From: Ephemerocybe angulata
Taxonomy: Eukaryota; Basidiomycota; Agaricomycetes; Agaricales; Psathyrellaceae
Direction of reading: 5' to 3'
DNA: 64,000 nucleotides
NCBI GenBank assembly: GCA_013368325.1
Contig: JAACJK010000219.1
Coordinates: forward strand, 806,001 to 870,000
In this document: positions 1-11,495 of the stretch, piece by piece
Position numbering within the stretch: the first letter of the stretch is position 1
Layout: each line of letters starts with the position of its first letter
Position numbers and translations under genes: made by a program
The notes under the pieces: generated by a model
The model's input: the letters and a program-made list of their open reading frames with translations, nothing else
Database searches by the model: none
Told to the model about the DNA's origin: nothing

Positions 1-372
1 TTCTGCCCTTCCTACTTTCGGGTGCACGCCTCTAGCTCCTGCCTGAGCACCAGAATCTTCGCTTTGAGGTCTTCTGCTTCGGAGGCCTCAGCTCGACAGC
101 CCCTTCTAAGCCTCCGTCCCGCACGTCCGCACCCATCCCTGCTCAACTGCAAGCCTTTCTTCATCCTCCCTGCGCCCCCTCTTCTCTTCCGCACGTTTCG
201 CCAACCTTTCCTTCAGCTCGAGGTCTTCGCGCGCTCTAAATATATTCATCCTGGAATCCAGATCAGATATCTCTGTCGCCAACTTGGTCAAGCTCCTCCT
301 CTAATAAACCGCTCGACCCTGCACTTATTTCTAGGGCCTTGTGCCTGATACCGGACGAGCCACAGAATATTG
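1..372 (-). pseudogene. BTB-family gene remnant (coiled-coil tail only), cut by window edge
   Basis: The minus strand carries fragments of the tail of BTB4 (8794-10133). A piece near 12-90 reads DLKAKILVLRQELEACTRK, almost identical to BTB4, and a second piece in another frame (about 106-291) reads LKERLAKRAEEK. The match begins near 366, at the place corresponding to the start of BTB4's coiled coil, and no BTB or BACK-like part remains upstream. The frame change between the pieces and the missing 5' half indicate a decayed copy. The gene's end lies outside the window. It sits downstream of hsp20 copy A, as BTB4 sits downstream of hsp20 copy C, so it marks a further cassette copy. Confidence 0.7.
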
Positions 373-433
373 AAAGTCTTGAATGGGGCCTATATATAGT
401 GTTCGCGATCGGTGGTTCGGATATCTGACCGAT

Positions 434-444
434 GGGCGCTTAAT
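434..444 (-). promoter_or_regulatory. TTAAGCGCCC element (with preceding A)
   Basis: On the minus strand this reads ATTAAGCGCCC. It lies between the hsp20 A stop and the BTB remnant at 1-372, at the position it holds upstream of BTB4 (10437-10447). The surrounding 373-661 is alignable with 10390-10657 and otherwise holds nothing recognised. Confidence 0.5.
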
Positions 445-661
445 CCACAACCCAAGCCATTAAGAGGAAACAAGTCTTATTTCAAGGTACGTGGAAGCCA
501 TCGGGAGGAGAAGAAAAGAGAAGTCCATGGTATGCAGTATGTTACAGTGAAGAAGCACGATGTCTGAGGTATAGAAAGGTTTTGACAGTCCGAATAGCAC
601 GAAAGGATGACCGAAAAGCCAGAGAAGAGGTATGCATAAGTGTATGGTTGCGGCGAGTCCG

Positions 662-1265
662 CTACGAGATGGAGATCTTCTTGGGTGCGAGCTCAGGCGT
701 AGTCTTGGGGAAAGTGATGGTAAGGAGGCCATTCTCCATTGACGCCTTGATTTCCTCCTCCTACGGGCAACAGTCAGTAAGTTCGCTCTCAGCCTGTCAG
801 CTGCAACTAGGTAAAGCTTACCTTCGATCCCTGAGGGAGCTGCAGAGTCCTAGAGAACTTCCCAAACCTCCTCTCGCGGACAGCGTATCCCCCTTCCTCA
901 TGCTCGGATGACGCCTTGGTCTCCGCCGAGACAGTCAAACGACCATTGTGCATGTCAAGGTTAATGTCCTCCTTCTTCAAGCCCGGGAACTCGAAGGTCA
1001 CGGTGACTACGTTCTTTTCGTCGTCTTCGTAGAGATCCATTCTGTATGCATACCCGTCAGATATATGTGAATGTTGGAGGAGGGGGATATTGACGAACCT
1101 TGGCTTGAAGTGGCGAATGGCGCCGTCGCCAGAGTCAGAGCCTCCATTGCGGCGCTGGAGTTGGCTGCCATTGTTCCCGGAAATGGGGCGGCGGCCGCTA
1201 CCGAATGCTTCGTCGAGGAAGCGGTCCATGTCGTAGAAAGGCTCGTAGAAGAAGACGTTGGACAT
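662..1265 (-). CDS. Small heat-shock protein Hsp20, copy A
   Basis: A 161-residue ATP-independent holdase of the alpha-crystallin (Hsp20) family, which binds unfolding cytosolic proteins under stress. Exons on the minus strand are 1265-1099, 1041-822 and 760-662; both introns (57 and 61 nt) are GT-AG and in the same phases as in the other three copies. The N-terminus starts MSNVFFYEPFYDMDRF. The alpha-crystallin domain carries FEFPGLKKEDI and GRLTVSAE, the A-x-x-x-x-G-V-L signature in the last exon, and a C-terminal I-S-I (the IXI motif). The uninterrupted ORF that reads through intron 1 is not the likely product. A perfect heat-shock element lies upstream at 1500-1512. Confidence 0.92.
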
Positions 1266-1499
1266 TTCGAAGGCGGTAGAGATCTGAGTAGTCGAGTGTA
1301 GGTTTGTTGTGGATGTCGTCGAAGTGGTTCTTGTGATTATTCTGGGGAATGCTGCAGCAGCAGTGACCCCAGGATTTATACCCAGAGGTCAAGGCATTAA
1401 AGAATTTTCGAGCAAAGTCGAGCTAAGCCTTAACGTCATTGGGACCCTGGCATTGAGGTGGTCGAACGTTGAGGAAAGACCGAGAGCGCATCGCCACGT

Positions 1500-1512
1500 T
1501 TCCGGAAATTTC
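1500..1512 (-). promoter_or_regulatory. Heat-shock element of hsp20 A, plus TATA box
   Basis: The palindrome TTCCGGAAATTTC is a perfect three-unit HSE (TTC-nn-GAA-nn-TTC), 235-247 bp before the hsp20 A start. A TATAAAT box on the minus strand is at 1374-1380. Both are conserved in the other hsp20 promoters. Nothing else is recognised in 1266-1846. Confidence 0.75.
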
Positions 1513-1846
1513 GATGATTTCCTTTTTTGTCAGGGCCAGCGCTAATTTTGGGTTGGTGACGATGTGGGCGCTTCCCGGCGATTCTGGGCCTCTATACGAG
1601 TTCGAGGGATGCCCCAGCACCGTGCAGTGCCCGAGATCTAAGAGGAGGGTGTTGACGTGTATGACGCGGAGAGACCAAGTACTATAATGCGTCAGACACG
1701 GTCACACTGGGGCCAAACGCGACCTATTCCCTCTACAGTTGGCGCATACCCGCGCATCGACATCTCATCTATCTGCTAGAGAAAATATTGAGGACTTCAG
1801 GCAAACAATGAGCCATGTTCCGCCACGTATCACATAGGAGAACACA

Positions 1847-3515
1847 TCATACTACAAACTCAGCAGACTTGAATCCCGAATGTTGTCCGTTCGAGATCTG
1901 ATTATGTTGTTCGAGCTCTTGCGCCCTCCCCGCGGCCGGTTTCTCTGGTTCCATCAACTTCCATGCTTTTTTCTTCTTATTCTTATCCTTCAAAGGTACA
2001 TCTTCTGTCTTGCCCTTCTTCTTCTTCTTATCCTTCGAAGGTACATCTTCTGTTTTGCCCTTCTTTTTCAAGCTGGCCTTCTTGACCTTCTGGACAGGAA
2101 TATCAGGCTGGGGCAGTCCTTCCGTCAGCTCAGCATTTTCCAGGCTCTCTTGCACCACTGCCTCGACCATCCGTTCAGACACTTCATCGCTGCCACTTTG
2201 GACCTCCGTTTCTAGAGTATCCACTACCGCCGCCTCTGCCTCCGGATACTTTGGCTCTTTTTGTGACTTCGCATCCTCGGCCGTCGATTCAAGCGTGAAT
2301 AGAGCCTCTATTTGGGCGATGCCTCCCGCCGCCATCATTTCCAAGCCCCTGTAAGTGTCGATTTGTTCGATGTCTTCCTTCGGCAACCATGCATTACCAT
2401 GTTCCCCTCCTTCCAGTAGCGCTAATTTGGCTCGTTCCTCGCTTTCGAGCTTGGCTTTCTCCTCCACCCGCAGCCTGAGTACTTCTTCGGCCTCCTCCTC
2501 CTGCATCCTTTCGAGAGCCTCGATCTCCAGCCTCGCGTTTTCCTCTGCGTTCCATGCCATCAGTTCCTCCTGTTCGAGCCTCGCCAGCTCCTCCCTCTCC
2601 AACTCGGCGCGCTCCTCTGCCTCGCGCTTTATCTCTTCCTCCATCTCCAACATCGCATCCATCTCCTTCTTCCGCTCTTCCTCAAGCTTCCTCGCATCCT
2701 CCGCCTCCTGCTCAACATCTCCCTTCGTACGATGCTCATACTCTTTTGCTTCCAAGCCAGCAATCTCCTCAAAATCGGCGCGAAGTTCACAGGCAGTTCC
2801 AAAGTTACACGCTACTCGGTGACGGACGATCCACAGGATGTTGGCAGTGCGGTTCCCAATATCGTCTGCCTCGTCAAGGGAGATGACACCGGGCCTCTTC
2901 ACGAGAGACAAGTACCCCGAGAGAACCCAGTGAGGTACGAACGCCGCACGCCCGACTTTGATGAGCTCTAACTCGTTGAGTTGGCCTTGGAGGTGCGTGA
3001 TGGCGAGCTTTCGGAACTCGTGGAAGTGCCACTGGACGGATAGCTCCAGGATGGTGAGCCACTCCTCCTTTGTGAAGCTGGAGGTCGTCGAAATCGAATG
3101 GCTGCATTATGCACGAGTTTGGTTAGATAACGGACCCGGAGGCTGGGAGTCACCAAGTCGGCCAAATGCCACGTACATTGGGAAGAGGATCTTCAAGAAG
3201 GTTCGAAACTGGGCATGCGCAATGCCCTCCAATTGGACGACATCCTTGTCTTTAGTGAGGCCGTACGTCGCCGAGAAGTGCTCCGAACCAACGATGAACT
3301 GGTATCGAGAGACTCTGAAGAGCTTTCCGTCGACCTAGAGGGTTGAAAATGCGCATATAAGCACCCGCCCTTCGTCGACCAGGGTTCTACGCTGAGCTCA
3401 CCGAGAAGGTAATGTTGTCGGGCCAGTAATACACGTCGTCCTTCTCGCCAGCAGGCTCAGTGATAGCAGTCATTGTTCCCGCGTCCGTAGGGAATGCTGT
3501 AGAGTTGGTGTTCAT
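1847..3515 (-). CDS. BTB/POZ-like protein with charged coiled-coil tail (BTB1)
   Basis: Predicted 508 residues. Exons are 3515-3402, 3334-3177 and 3101-1847. A short N-terminal segment ends DDVYYWPDN. Exon 2 begins VDGKLFRVSRYQFIVGSE, the strand-helix opening of the Agaricomycete BTB fold. Exon 3 opens with a helical BACK-like part (SFTKEEWLTILELSVQWHF) and then becomes a long Glu/Lys/Arg/Ala coiled coil. BTB proteins often serve as Cullin-3 ubiquitin-ligase adaptors; that role is inference here. The C-terminus is Lys-rich with a 15-residue tandem repeat. BTB2 lies 0.6 kb upstream in tandem. Family membership is firm; substrate and role are unknown. Confidence 0.82.
1984..2071 (-). repeat. 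45-bp tandem repeat in the BTB1 tail
   Basis: Two copies with a 45-bp period encode KGKTEDVPSKDKKKK and KGKTEDVPLKDKNKK. The reading frame is kept, so the repeat expands the basic tail by 15 residues. Confidence 0.7.
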
Positions 3516-3795
3516 CCACGTTTCTCACTTGCCCCGAGGCTCTTTGTCGACGTCAATGGGAGCGGAACGACGAGGGGAGGGTGGTGGAGGATGAGAGAAG
3601 AGCGTGATGGTGACAGCTGGCTCAGTAAGGCTTGAGCGTGGTAGCTTTGTCAAAGTTCCCGAGTCATGTCGAAGACGCTTCTGGAACTAATAGGGAACTG
3701 GCACACACTGACAGGCACGAGGCAAGTTGAAATATGGCATAAGTTGCCCAATCGAGTTTGACATGACGTCACCCTTGGCTTTGGCGCATCCGACC

Positions 3796-3805
3796 GGGCG
3801 CTTAA
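3796..3805 (-). promoter_or_regulatory. TTAAGCGCCC element upstream of BTB1
   Basis: The minus strand reads TTTAAGCGCCC, 281 bp before the BTB1 start and pointing toward the gene. The rest of 3516-4123 is BTB1 promoter and BTB2 3' flank with nothing else recognised. Confidence 0.5.
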
Positions 3806-4123
3806 ACTGCCAGGGGGAGTGGGCGACGTCTTTGCTTCAAGTCGACTGGAGAAATTGAGTCAGATCAGGGTGTCAATGTCAGCTCTGAGCTCTCTGGGTT
3901 TATAGATGCCACCCTGAGTCCGAGCACGTCATGGGCATGTGGCAATTCTCGGAGAAGCAGTGTTAACGAATGGGAATGGCATAAGGTTGGGTCAACCTGC
4001 ATTCCCGTAGCGGATGGTCGAGAGATGAGTAAGAGATCATAAAGTACAGGCTCGACGCATCGGTGTGGAAGTCGAGAAGAAGTATGATGGAACAAATGTG
4101 AAGGTCGATGAATAGAGGAGAAT

Positions 4124-5961
4124 TTACTTCCATAGTGAGAAAACAGAAGTGGGCTGAGTGGCACTAGGGGGCTGTGGCCATGTCTTCGGAGCAGCCTGGC
4201 CGCCCAAACGAGCATTCAAAGGCAAACGTCCTGAAGATGCCGGTGGGGCACGCGATACCGCGGGGCAGGATGGTCGAGAATTGGCGTTGCCCCACTTAGA
4301 AGGCGGAGGGGTGGACGAAAGGTCGATGGTAGGCCGATCCGCTTTATTTCTCAACGAGGCGGTCTTCCTTTCTTCCTCAGCCCTGGCCCTCTCCGCAGCC
4401 GCTTTCGCCTCAACCGCTTGCCATTCCTCCTCCTCCTTCCGTTCCTTCTCGGCCTTTAGCTCCGCCTCCCGCTTCGCCTCCTCAGCCAGTCGAAGCTCCT
4501 CCTGCATCTTCGCCTCCTTGGCCTCAGCAGCCGCCCTCTTCTTCTTCGCCGCCTTGAGAGCCTTCTTCGCAAGACTCGCGGATCTCCGGAGCTCGTCGTC
4601 TTTGTTGTCGTCAAATCGGACAAATCCCACCTCATAGGTGAAGTCACCGAAGTGGCTCTGCATGTCAGTTCCCGCGTCCCTGTTCTCGGCACTAGGAGAG
4701 CCCAGAGACAAGTTATCGTCTGCGATGGCAGACTTGGGCTCTTCGACATTGGCAGTGGTTTCAACAGCGGGGACTTGGATATCTTCTCCCGGCTTGTCGG
4801 CAGCTGGCTCAGGCTCAGTAGGTTTGACCTCTGCCTCGGGTGCTTGCATGGCGATAGGTAACTGCGGAGGTGGAGGGAGGGACGAAAGGGTGAAGAGAGG
4901 TCGATCCGCATCGATTACCACGTCTTCGGAAGCCATGACTTGAGAATAGTCATCCGGAGTATGGTCCTTCTCTGCGAGCGTCCCCACCTCGTACGTGGAA
5001 GCAGTCGAGTGGGGTCGAGGTACCTCGTCTACTCGCTCACTCTCGGCCTCGACGGCTTCTACTCTCTGACGCTCGTACTCCTCCTCTTTAGCTCTGACTC
5101 GCCTCCCCTCCTCCAGAAGGCGTTGCTCCTCCGCTCGACTTGCTTCAATTTCAAGAACAGTGCGATGGCCAGACTCCGCCAAGCTGAGAATAGCGAACTC
5201 TCCAGAAAACCTGGCCTCGAGTTCCTTCTCAACACCACCCTCCAGGTCGTGATGCTCGACAAGGTATCGAATAATCCACAGGGTGTTAACCGTACGATTG
5301 CCGATTTTGTCACCTTCGTCCTCCGTGATGATTCCTTGTCGTATTACAAGAGCTTTGTAGCCGGCGAGCACCCATCGGGGAACGTAAGCCGCCCGTCCGA
5401 CCTTGACGAGCTCGATTGCGCCGAGAGTTCCATCAAGGTGCTGGATGGCTAGCTTTCGGAGGTCGTGGAAGTGCCACAGGACGGACAGCTCCAGGATCGT
5501 AAGCCACTCGTCTTTGGTGAAGCTTGAGGTAGTCGAGGTTGTATGACTGATAGGCGCGATGATTAGAAGTCAGGCATCCACGCGTCGGTGGGAAGGGGGG
5601 GAACGTACACTGGAAAAAGCATCTTCAAAAACACTCGGAACTGTGCGGCACTAACCACGTCTGGCAGCTGCACAACACTTTCTGGGCCGTCATTATCTGC
5701 GATGGTCGAGAGACCATATTTCTCAGTAAAGTACTGGGATCCAGTGATAAACTGATATTGGGACACTCTGAACAGCTTTCCCTCTACCTACGAAAGCAGG
5801 TTGGTGTAAGCGGCTCCGATCGATTCCAAAGTAAGCGCTGACGAACTCACCAAGAAGCGAACATTGTTCGGCCAGTAGTACACCTCGTCCTTTTCACCGG
5901 CAGGCTCAGTGATAGCAGTCATCTGTTCTGAAGCACTCGAATGCTTGGGATTGGGGTTCAT
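4124..5961 (-). CDS. BTB/POZ-like protein with charged coiled-coil tail (BTB2)
   Basis: Predicted 570 residues, the longest member here. Exons are 5961-5851, 5787-5609 and 5546-4124, with splice phases identical to BTB1. Exon 1 ends DEVYYWPNNVRFL and exon 2 starts VEGKLFRVSQYQFITGSQ. After the BACK-like segment the tail has an acidic, proline-containing linker, then a Lys/Ala-rich helix (LAKKALKAAKKKRAAAEAK) shared with BTB8. It ends in a Ser/Pro-rich stretch (STPPPSKWGNANSRPSC) found in no other member. The tail therefore seems to be the fast-changing part while the BTB half is stable. No catalytic motif is seen. Confidence 0.82.
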
Positions 5962-6203
5962 GCACAGCTCAGATGACGTCTAGCGTGAGGAGCACCAGTG
6001 GAAAGTGGGGGTTCTGGTAAGACTAGGGGAAAGGTCGAAAATGGACAAGGTCTATTTAACCTGTTCTGGGATGAAAGTTCCCGAGTAATCCTTCCTGTGC
6101 TTCTTGCAACGAGGCAAAGCTTGCGTGAAGGATGCCCATATCTAGCATGGTGCCGCCCACACAAGAACCGCCGCGGCCGGCCATCGGCATCAAGCTCCAG
6201 CTC

Positions 6204-6214
6204 GGGCGCTTAAT
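6204..6214 (-). promoter_or_regulatory. ATTAAGCGCCC element upstream of BTB2
   Basis: It lies 243 bp before the BTB2 start and points toward the gene. The rest of 5962-6600 has no recognised gene; 6605-6862 may hold a 3' exon of BTB3. Confidence 0.55.
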
Positions 6215-6862
6215 ATATTAAAGTCAATTGCGGTGAGGGAGCGTGCTACCTAATGTTTGACTGCTTTCTAGCCTGTTCAGAAGCATTTTTGGTCGTGTTT
6301 CTTTCCATCTTAGTTGACTGTGAGATTAGGGAGGATTGCAGATTCAGAGCGTCCAAACTCTAAAGCATGTCACCAAAGACTTTGGTAAGGCTTAAAGTCT
6401 TCTGGGATCCACAGTCAAGCAAAAGAAATGCTCACCGCTGATAGGCCCTTGGCCCATGTTTGAACCGCTGGAGTTTCCAGGCGTGTTTAACATGAAGACC
6501 AAAAGAGTACATATGCCATCCACTCCCCCAATTCGCTTTCGAAGCAATACAGAAGAAATAAAGACTCTGAGCTCGCGGCACCCTACCGCGCGGAAGCAAT
6601 CCCTCTATTTTTCACCAGCAGGCTGAGCCCATGGTTTGGAATTGGGACCAGCCTGGCGAGGGAGAAGAGGTTGACGACGGGCGAGCGTCAGGGCGAATAC
6701 ACCATGGTGGGGAAGGGCGCACTGTGGTTGACAGCTCGTTTTCAGGACTGGCCAAGTTGGTTTCCTCCTTCGCTTTCGCTTTAGTCCCTCGACGTTTTTA
6801 ACCTTCTTTCGCGTTCGCCTCTCGCCAACCACGAAAGCTCAGATTCTGAGTCTGCTCAAAGG

Positions 6863-8104
6863 TCAACGAAAGAGGATGGAGGCCGCTCGACGTACCTCAG
6901 CAGCTTTTGCTTCAGCCGCCCGGCGTTCTTTCTCTTTTTTTCTCTCGGCCCTGCGTTCTCTACGCAATCTTGTCTCAGCGTCGAGGGATGCCTGGTCCAT
7001 TTCCTCCTTAGCTTCGAGCTCTTTCGGCGGGGGTGGTGGATGGCTCGTGCTTGCTTCTTGAATATAGCCCTGCGACGACTCATTGTCACCAATTGTTGTA
7101 TCACCGATATCCACGTCCGGATGCGTTATCAGAACCCCACGACGCTGGCGACTCTCCTCCTCCTCTAAGCGTAACTTCCGTTGCTCTTCTTGTTTTTGCA
7201 ATCTCTCCTCTTCCAACCTCTTTTGTTTCAGCTGCTCAGCTACCGCCTTCACGCGCTGCTCTTCCTCCAACCGTCGTTCCTCCTCAGCTCGCTTCGCTTC
7301 GAGCTCGATATCAGCAGCGGTACGGCGTTGCACTGCTTCAGCTTCCAGCATTGAGATTTCATCCGAGAACCTCCAAGCGAGCTCGTTCTCAATTGCACCG
7401 TCAAGGGCTTTGCGATCCATGAGATACCGAACAATCCAGAGGGTGTTCACCGTTCTGTTTCCGATCTCGTCGGCTTCATCGACGGTGATGATACCCTCTC
7501 GCTCGACCAGGCGCTGGTATCCGGAGAGTACCCATCGAGGTACATATGCAGCCCTTCCGGCCTTGATGAGCTCGATGTCCGTCAGGCCACCATCGAGATG
7601 CTCGATCGCGAGCTTGCGGAAGTCGTGGAAGTGCCATCGGACGGAAAGCTTGAGGATCGTGAGCCATTCGTCCTTCGTGAAGCTGGTGGTAGTCGAGGTG
7701 GTGTGGCTGGGCAAGCATTAGTCTACATCGAATCTGGACGAGTTGTTGTTGAGCGCACCTTGGGAATACGATCCTAAGGAACACTCTGAATTCAGCAGCC
7801 GTGACGCCGTCCAAAGGCACGATGTCTGTCGTCCCTTCGTCCTCTCTCCCTCCAAGGTGATACTTGTCCGAAAAGTACTTGGATCCTATGATGAACTGGT
7901 GGCGCGAGACCCGAAACAGCCTTCCTTGAACCTAAGCGTCACGGCGAGACGTCAGTCGGAGGATTAGGCTAGAACTTGTCAGGACGAGCTCACCAAAAAC
8001 CAAACGTTATCTGACCAATAATACTCCTCGTCCTTCTCAATAGCAGGTTCCGTGATCGAAGTCATGCTCTCTGGCACAATAGCGACTTCCGGAGCGTTGT
8101 CCAT
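6863..8104 (-). CDS. BTB/POZ-like protein with coiled-coil tail (BTB3)
   Basis: Exons are 8104-7994, 7931-7759 and 7706-6863, giving 375 residues if read to the in-frame stop. Exon 2 starts VQGRLFRVSRHQFIIGSK. The whole protein is closest to BTB8 on the other strand; both open with MDNA and share the tail start EWLTIL...LSVRWHFHDF. The end is uncertain. A good donor (GAG|GTACGT near 6893) followed by an acceptor near 6848 would replace the last residues with a short new tail, and an open frame persists from about 6832 to 6605. A cDNA would settle the 3' end. Role unknown; a ubiquitin-adaptor function is inference from the fold. Confidence 0.78.
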
Positions 8105-8220
8105 AGTTCAGCAGATATAGGGTTTCGTCGAGGGCGTCTGGGAGAAAGCTAGGAGCGACTTCGTCCAAGCGGGGCCATCTCGACCTCGTGGGTATGCTGA
8201 GCATAATGCTGCTGACAACG

Positions 8221-8305
8221 AGGCAGACTGAGAGATTTGCCTATATCGGGGTGGGTTACACCCACAACACGAGGCCCCCTTCGCAAACGGACATCGGGCG
8301 CTAAT
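8221..8305 (-). promoter_or_regulatory. BTB3 promoter block with ATTAGCGCCC element
   Basis: On the coding strand ATTAGCGCCC (8296-8305) lies 192 bp before the start. About 45 nt after it come TTGTGGGTGT and an ACCCACC...GATATAGGC block. The same arrangement precedes BTB8 (32318-32400), so the promoter is conserved as well as the gene. No gene is seen in 8306-8793. Confidence 0.55.
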
Positions 8306-8603
8306 CGAGTTCCTGCAGAACAAGGGTGTGAACGAGCCCATACTCCGTCGGGGTATGTGTGCCACGTACCTTGTATTATAGACCTGCTCCTGCGTTAGCA
8401 CTCTTCTGAGATCCCGAGTCCAAGGGTCATCCATAGCGTGGACTCGTTAACACGTCGTGACGGGCGGGTGAAGGAGGTGAAGGGGTTCAAGAACCGTTAG
8501 TGTATTGCCTCTCTCCATGCGAAAGACTTGCGGCAGTGGGTGTAGGATGATGAAAGATTGAAGCAAGAGGCGCGGTCACTGCCAGCGTTTGGTCGCTGTG
8601 GGA

Positions 8604-8632
8604 CGCGGCGTGCTCGCTGTTGATGCCATCGG
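8604..8632. repeat. 29-bp non-coding block shared with 31964-31992 (inverted)
   Basis: These 29 bases are identical to 31964-31992 in inverted orientation. Both copies lie just downstream of the matching genes BTB4 and BTB7. They show that the duplication includes intergenic DNA. Confidence 0.8.
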
Positions 8633-8793
8633 CGTCACACGGCGTGGGCACCGCGATTGCTTCCGGGCCATGCCTTTCTACGCTCAACCACCAGCGAATT
8701 CGACTATGGGTACAGATTAAACTGGTCTTGACAAGAATACATTCCCCCAACAAACAAGTCTGAATACGCGACCGAAAACGTGCTTTTCCTAGG

Positions 8794-10133
8794 CTAATCC
8801 TCTTCGTCTGCATCCTGCAAAATCTCGTCGATCGTAGCCTCCTCCAGCATTCGCTCCCTCTTCCAGGCCCTCAACTCCTCCAACTCCTCCCTGATCTTTA
8901 CAGCTTCTTCCTTCTCCCTCTCCTCCTCCAACCCAGCCTCCAAACCACGTTTCTCCTCTTCTTCAAGCAGGCGTGTTGCACGTTCCTCTTCTGCCAGCTT
9001 CTCAGCCATCTCCAACTGTACGCGCGCCTCCTCCTCTCTCCCCTCATCTTTCCGATCCCTCTTGATGGTTCGCTTCCGAAGGCAGCTGCTCCCCTTGCCG
9101 CTACAGCTGAACGCGTTGAGCTCGTTTGCCCTTCGCAACTCCCGGGTGCACGCCTCCAACTCCTGCCTGAGCACCTGATTCTTCGCTTTAAGGTCTCCTG
9201 CTTCGGAAGCTTCGACAGCCCCCTCGACTCTTCCGTCCCGTGCCGCTGCTTTCTCGACTACGAGCCTCTCTCCCTCCTCTTGGCGCTTCGTCTTCTCTTC
9301 CGCACGCTTCTTCAACCTTTCCTCCAGCCGGACGTCTTCGAGATGTCTGGAGGCATTCCCCCTCGCCTTTATCTCAGATACCTCGCCCACGAATTTGGCT
9401 GTAAGCTCCTCCTCTATGAACAGCTCGACCGGGTCTTCATGCCCAGGGGCCTCTGCATGATACCGGATGCGCCACAGAATGATTACCGTTTTGGACCCAA
9501 GCTTGTCACCCTCTTCATCGGTTATGTCGCCTTCTTCAGTCGTGATTTCGCTCCTTCGGTTGATGAAAGATCGATAGCCAGACAGAAGAAACTCTGGAAC
9601 GTTTTCAGCCCGCCCCATTTTGACGAGCTCGAGGGCACTGAGATCTTTGAGGAGGTGCTCCATCGCCAACTCGCGGAATCCCTTGAATCGCCACTGAGAC
9701 GAGAGTCGGAAGATAACGAGCCATTCTTTTGTGGTGAAATCATTGGCGGTCGGATTGGTATAGTTGGTGCTGTGGATAATGGGTGAGCTGGTCCCAAGCA
9801 TGAGCACGTAGGAGCACAGAATCCACGTACACAGGGAATACTATCCTCAAGAACACTCGGAATTGGTCTATAGTAACGCCTTCAAGACGAACAATGTCGT
9901 CGTCGTCCTCGCGGAGTCCATGGAGCTTGGCGAAGTACTCCGATCCGACGACGAACTGGTGTCGAGAAACTTTGAACAACTTTTGCTCCACCTTCACAAG
10001 TCGTGATATATCAGCGACATCGAGCCGTTTAACAGCATTTTGCGATTCGGCTCACCAAGAACTTGACGACGGTGCCAGGGCACCAGTACACCTCGTCCAT
10101 GTCGTACAAGGGCTCAATAGTGCCAACGTTCAT
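8794..10133 (-). CDS. BTB/POZ-like protein with coiled-coil tail (BTB4)
   Basis: Predicted 404 residues. Exons are 10133-10056, 9991-9831 and 9769-8794. Exon 1 is short (26 codons, ending GTVVKFL). Exon 2 opens VEQKLFKVSRHQFVVGSE and contains an acidic run EDDDDI. The BACK-like part (TTKEWLVIFRLSSQWRF) leads into a coiled coil with LRQELEACTREL and a C-terminus ending EILQDADEED. BTB7 is its clear counterpart, with the same exon sizes except for one extra codon in the acidic run, and the remnant at 1-372 is a decayed third copy. It lies directly downstream of hsp20 C. Confidence 0.83.
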
Positions 10134-10436
10134 TATTGTCGATGGGTATGGGCAGAGTGCAGATGTGCTTGGGTGCGTGTCGTGTGGGTGGTGGTACGAT
10201 GTTGAAAGAGGAACGTGGTTCATAGGGTCGAGGCTTGCCCGAGCAGCCGCCGAGTCACGCTTTTAGAAGACACCTGCTAACTCAACTAGGAACAAGGGGT
10301 ACACACAACACGAGGCTCGAGCTAATTCTGAAGGGCGTACGTCTTAGGAAAAGTTTTTTACATTCTGTGCCGAATACCACAAGAGACTTTAATGGGGCCC
10401 ACATATGATATTCTGTGATTCAGATGTCTGAAAAAC

Positions 10437-10447
10437 GGGCGCTTAAT
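10437..10447 (-). promoter_or_regulatory. ATTAAGCGCCC element upstream of BTB4
   Basis: It lies 304 bp before the BTB4 start, between BTB4 and the stop of hsp20 C, pointing toward BTB4. Nothing else is recognised in 10134-10657. Confidence 0.55.
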
Positions 10448-10657
10448 TGACAATCCAGCCTTTTAAGTCGAAACAAGTCCTATTTAAAAGTAGGTGTATG
10501 GCATCGGGAGGGCGAGAAAAAGCGAATTCTGGTATGCAGTATGTTACAGTGATGGGGTACAAAATATAGAAAGTTTTTGACAGTCCGAATAGCAATGAAA
10601 GGATGACTGAAAAGCCAGATAACAGGTATGCATATGGGTATAGTTTCGGCGAGTCGG

Positions 10658-11255
10658 TTACGAGATGGAGATCTTCTTGGGCGCGAGCTCAGGTGTAGAC
10701 TTGGGGAAAGTAACAGTCAAAACACCATTCTCCATCGACGCCTTGACTTCTTCCTCCTAGATCACAATCAGTACTTTCTCCACCTCTCAATTGAAAGCGG
10801 CCAAACTCACCTTCAATCCCTGAGGAAGCTGCAGAGTCCTCGAGAACTTCCCAAACCTCCTCTCGCGCACAGCATATCCCTCTTCCTCATGCTCAGACGA
10901 CACTTTACTCTCCGCAGAGACAGTCAAGCGGCCATTATGCATGTCGATGTTGATATCTTCCTTCTTCAAGCCAGGGAACTCGAAGGTGGCGGTCACAACG
11001 TTCTTTTCATTGTCTTCGTGGAGATCCATCCTGCACACATATTCGTCAGACCCTTGTGGCAGTCGTAGAAGGAGGGAGGGATTCAACATACCTGGGCTTT
11101 AAGTTGCGAATGGCGCCGTCGCCAGAGTCAGAGGCCCCGCCGCGCTGGAGTTGGCTGCCGTTGTTCCCGGAAATGGGGCGGCGGCCGCTACCGAATGCTT
11201 CATCCAGGACGCGGTCCAAGTCGTAGAAAGGCTCGTAGAAGAAGACGTTGGACAT
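10658..11255 (-). CDS. Small heat-shock protein Hsp20, copy C
   Basis: A 160-residue alpha-crystallin-domain chaperone. Exons are 11255-11092, 11030-10811 and 10756-10658. It starts MSNVFFYEPFYDLDRV and keeps FEFPGLKKEDINIDMHNGRL in the core. It is very close to copy B (29383-29985), which is its partner in the inverted duplication; exon lengths of the two are identical (164, 220, 99 nt). Intron 2 is 54 nt. No damaging change is visible, so it should be functional. Confidence 0.92.
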
Positions 11256-11482
11256 TTCGAATTTAGTGTGAAGAGTTGAGAAGTCGAGTGTAGGTTTGCT
11301 GTGGATGTCGTGTGCTTGTGATGTTTCTGAGGAATGCAGCAGCAATGACCCAGGGCATTTATACGCCGAGGTCAAAGAATTGAAGAAAGTTCGAGTAAAG
11401 TCGGGTTAGGCCTTAACGTCATGGGAACCCTGGCGTGGTGGTGGTCGAGCGTTGAGGAACGACCGAGAGCGCATCGCCACGT

Positions 11483-11495
11483 TTCCGGAAATTTC
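11483..11495 (-). promoter_or_regulatory. Heat-shock element of hsp20 C, plus TATA box
   Basis: TTCCGGAAATTTC is a perfect three-unit HSE 228-240 bp before the start. The TATAAAT box on the minus strand is at 11357-11363. The promoter up to about 11570 is alignable with that of copy A. Nothing else is recognised in 11256-11684. Confidence 0.75.

Noticed and set aside
807..1265. Single-exon 152-codon hsp20 A frame as the real product
   Set aside because: It reads through intron 1 and stops in intron 2. The three-exon model gives the conserved A-x-x-x-x-G-V-L end and matches the other copies.
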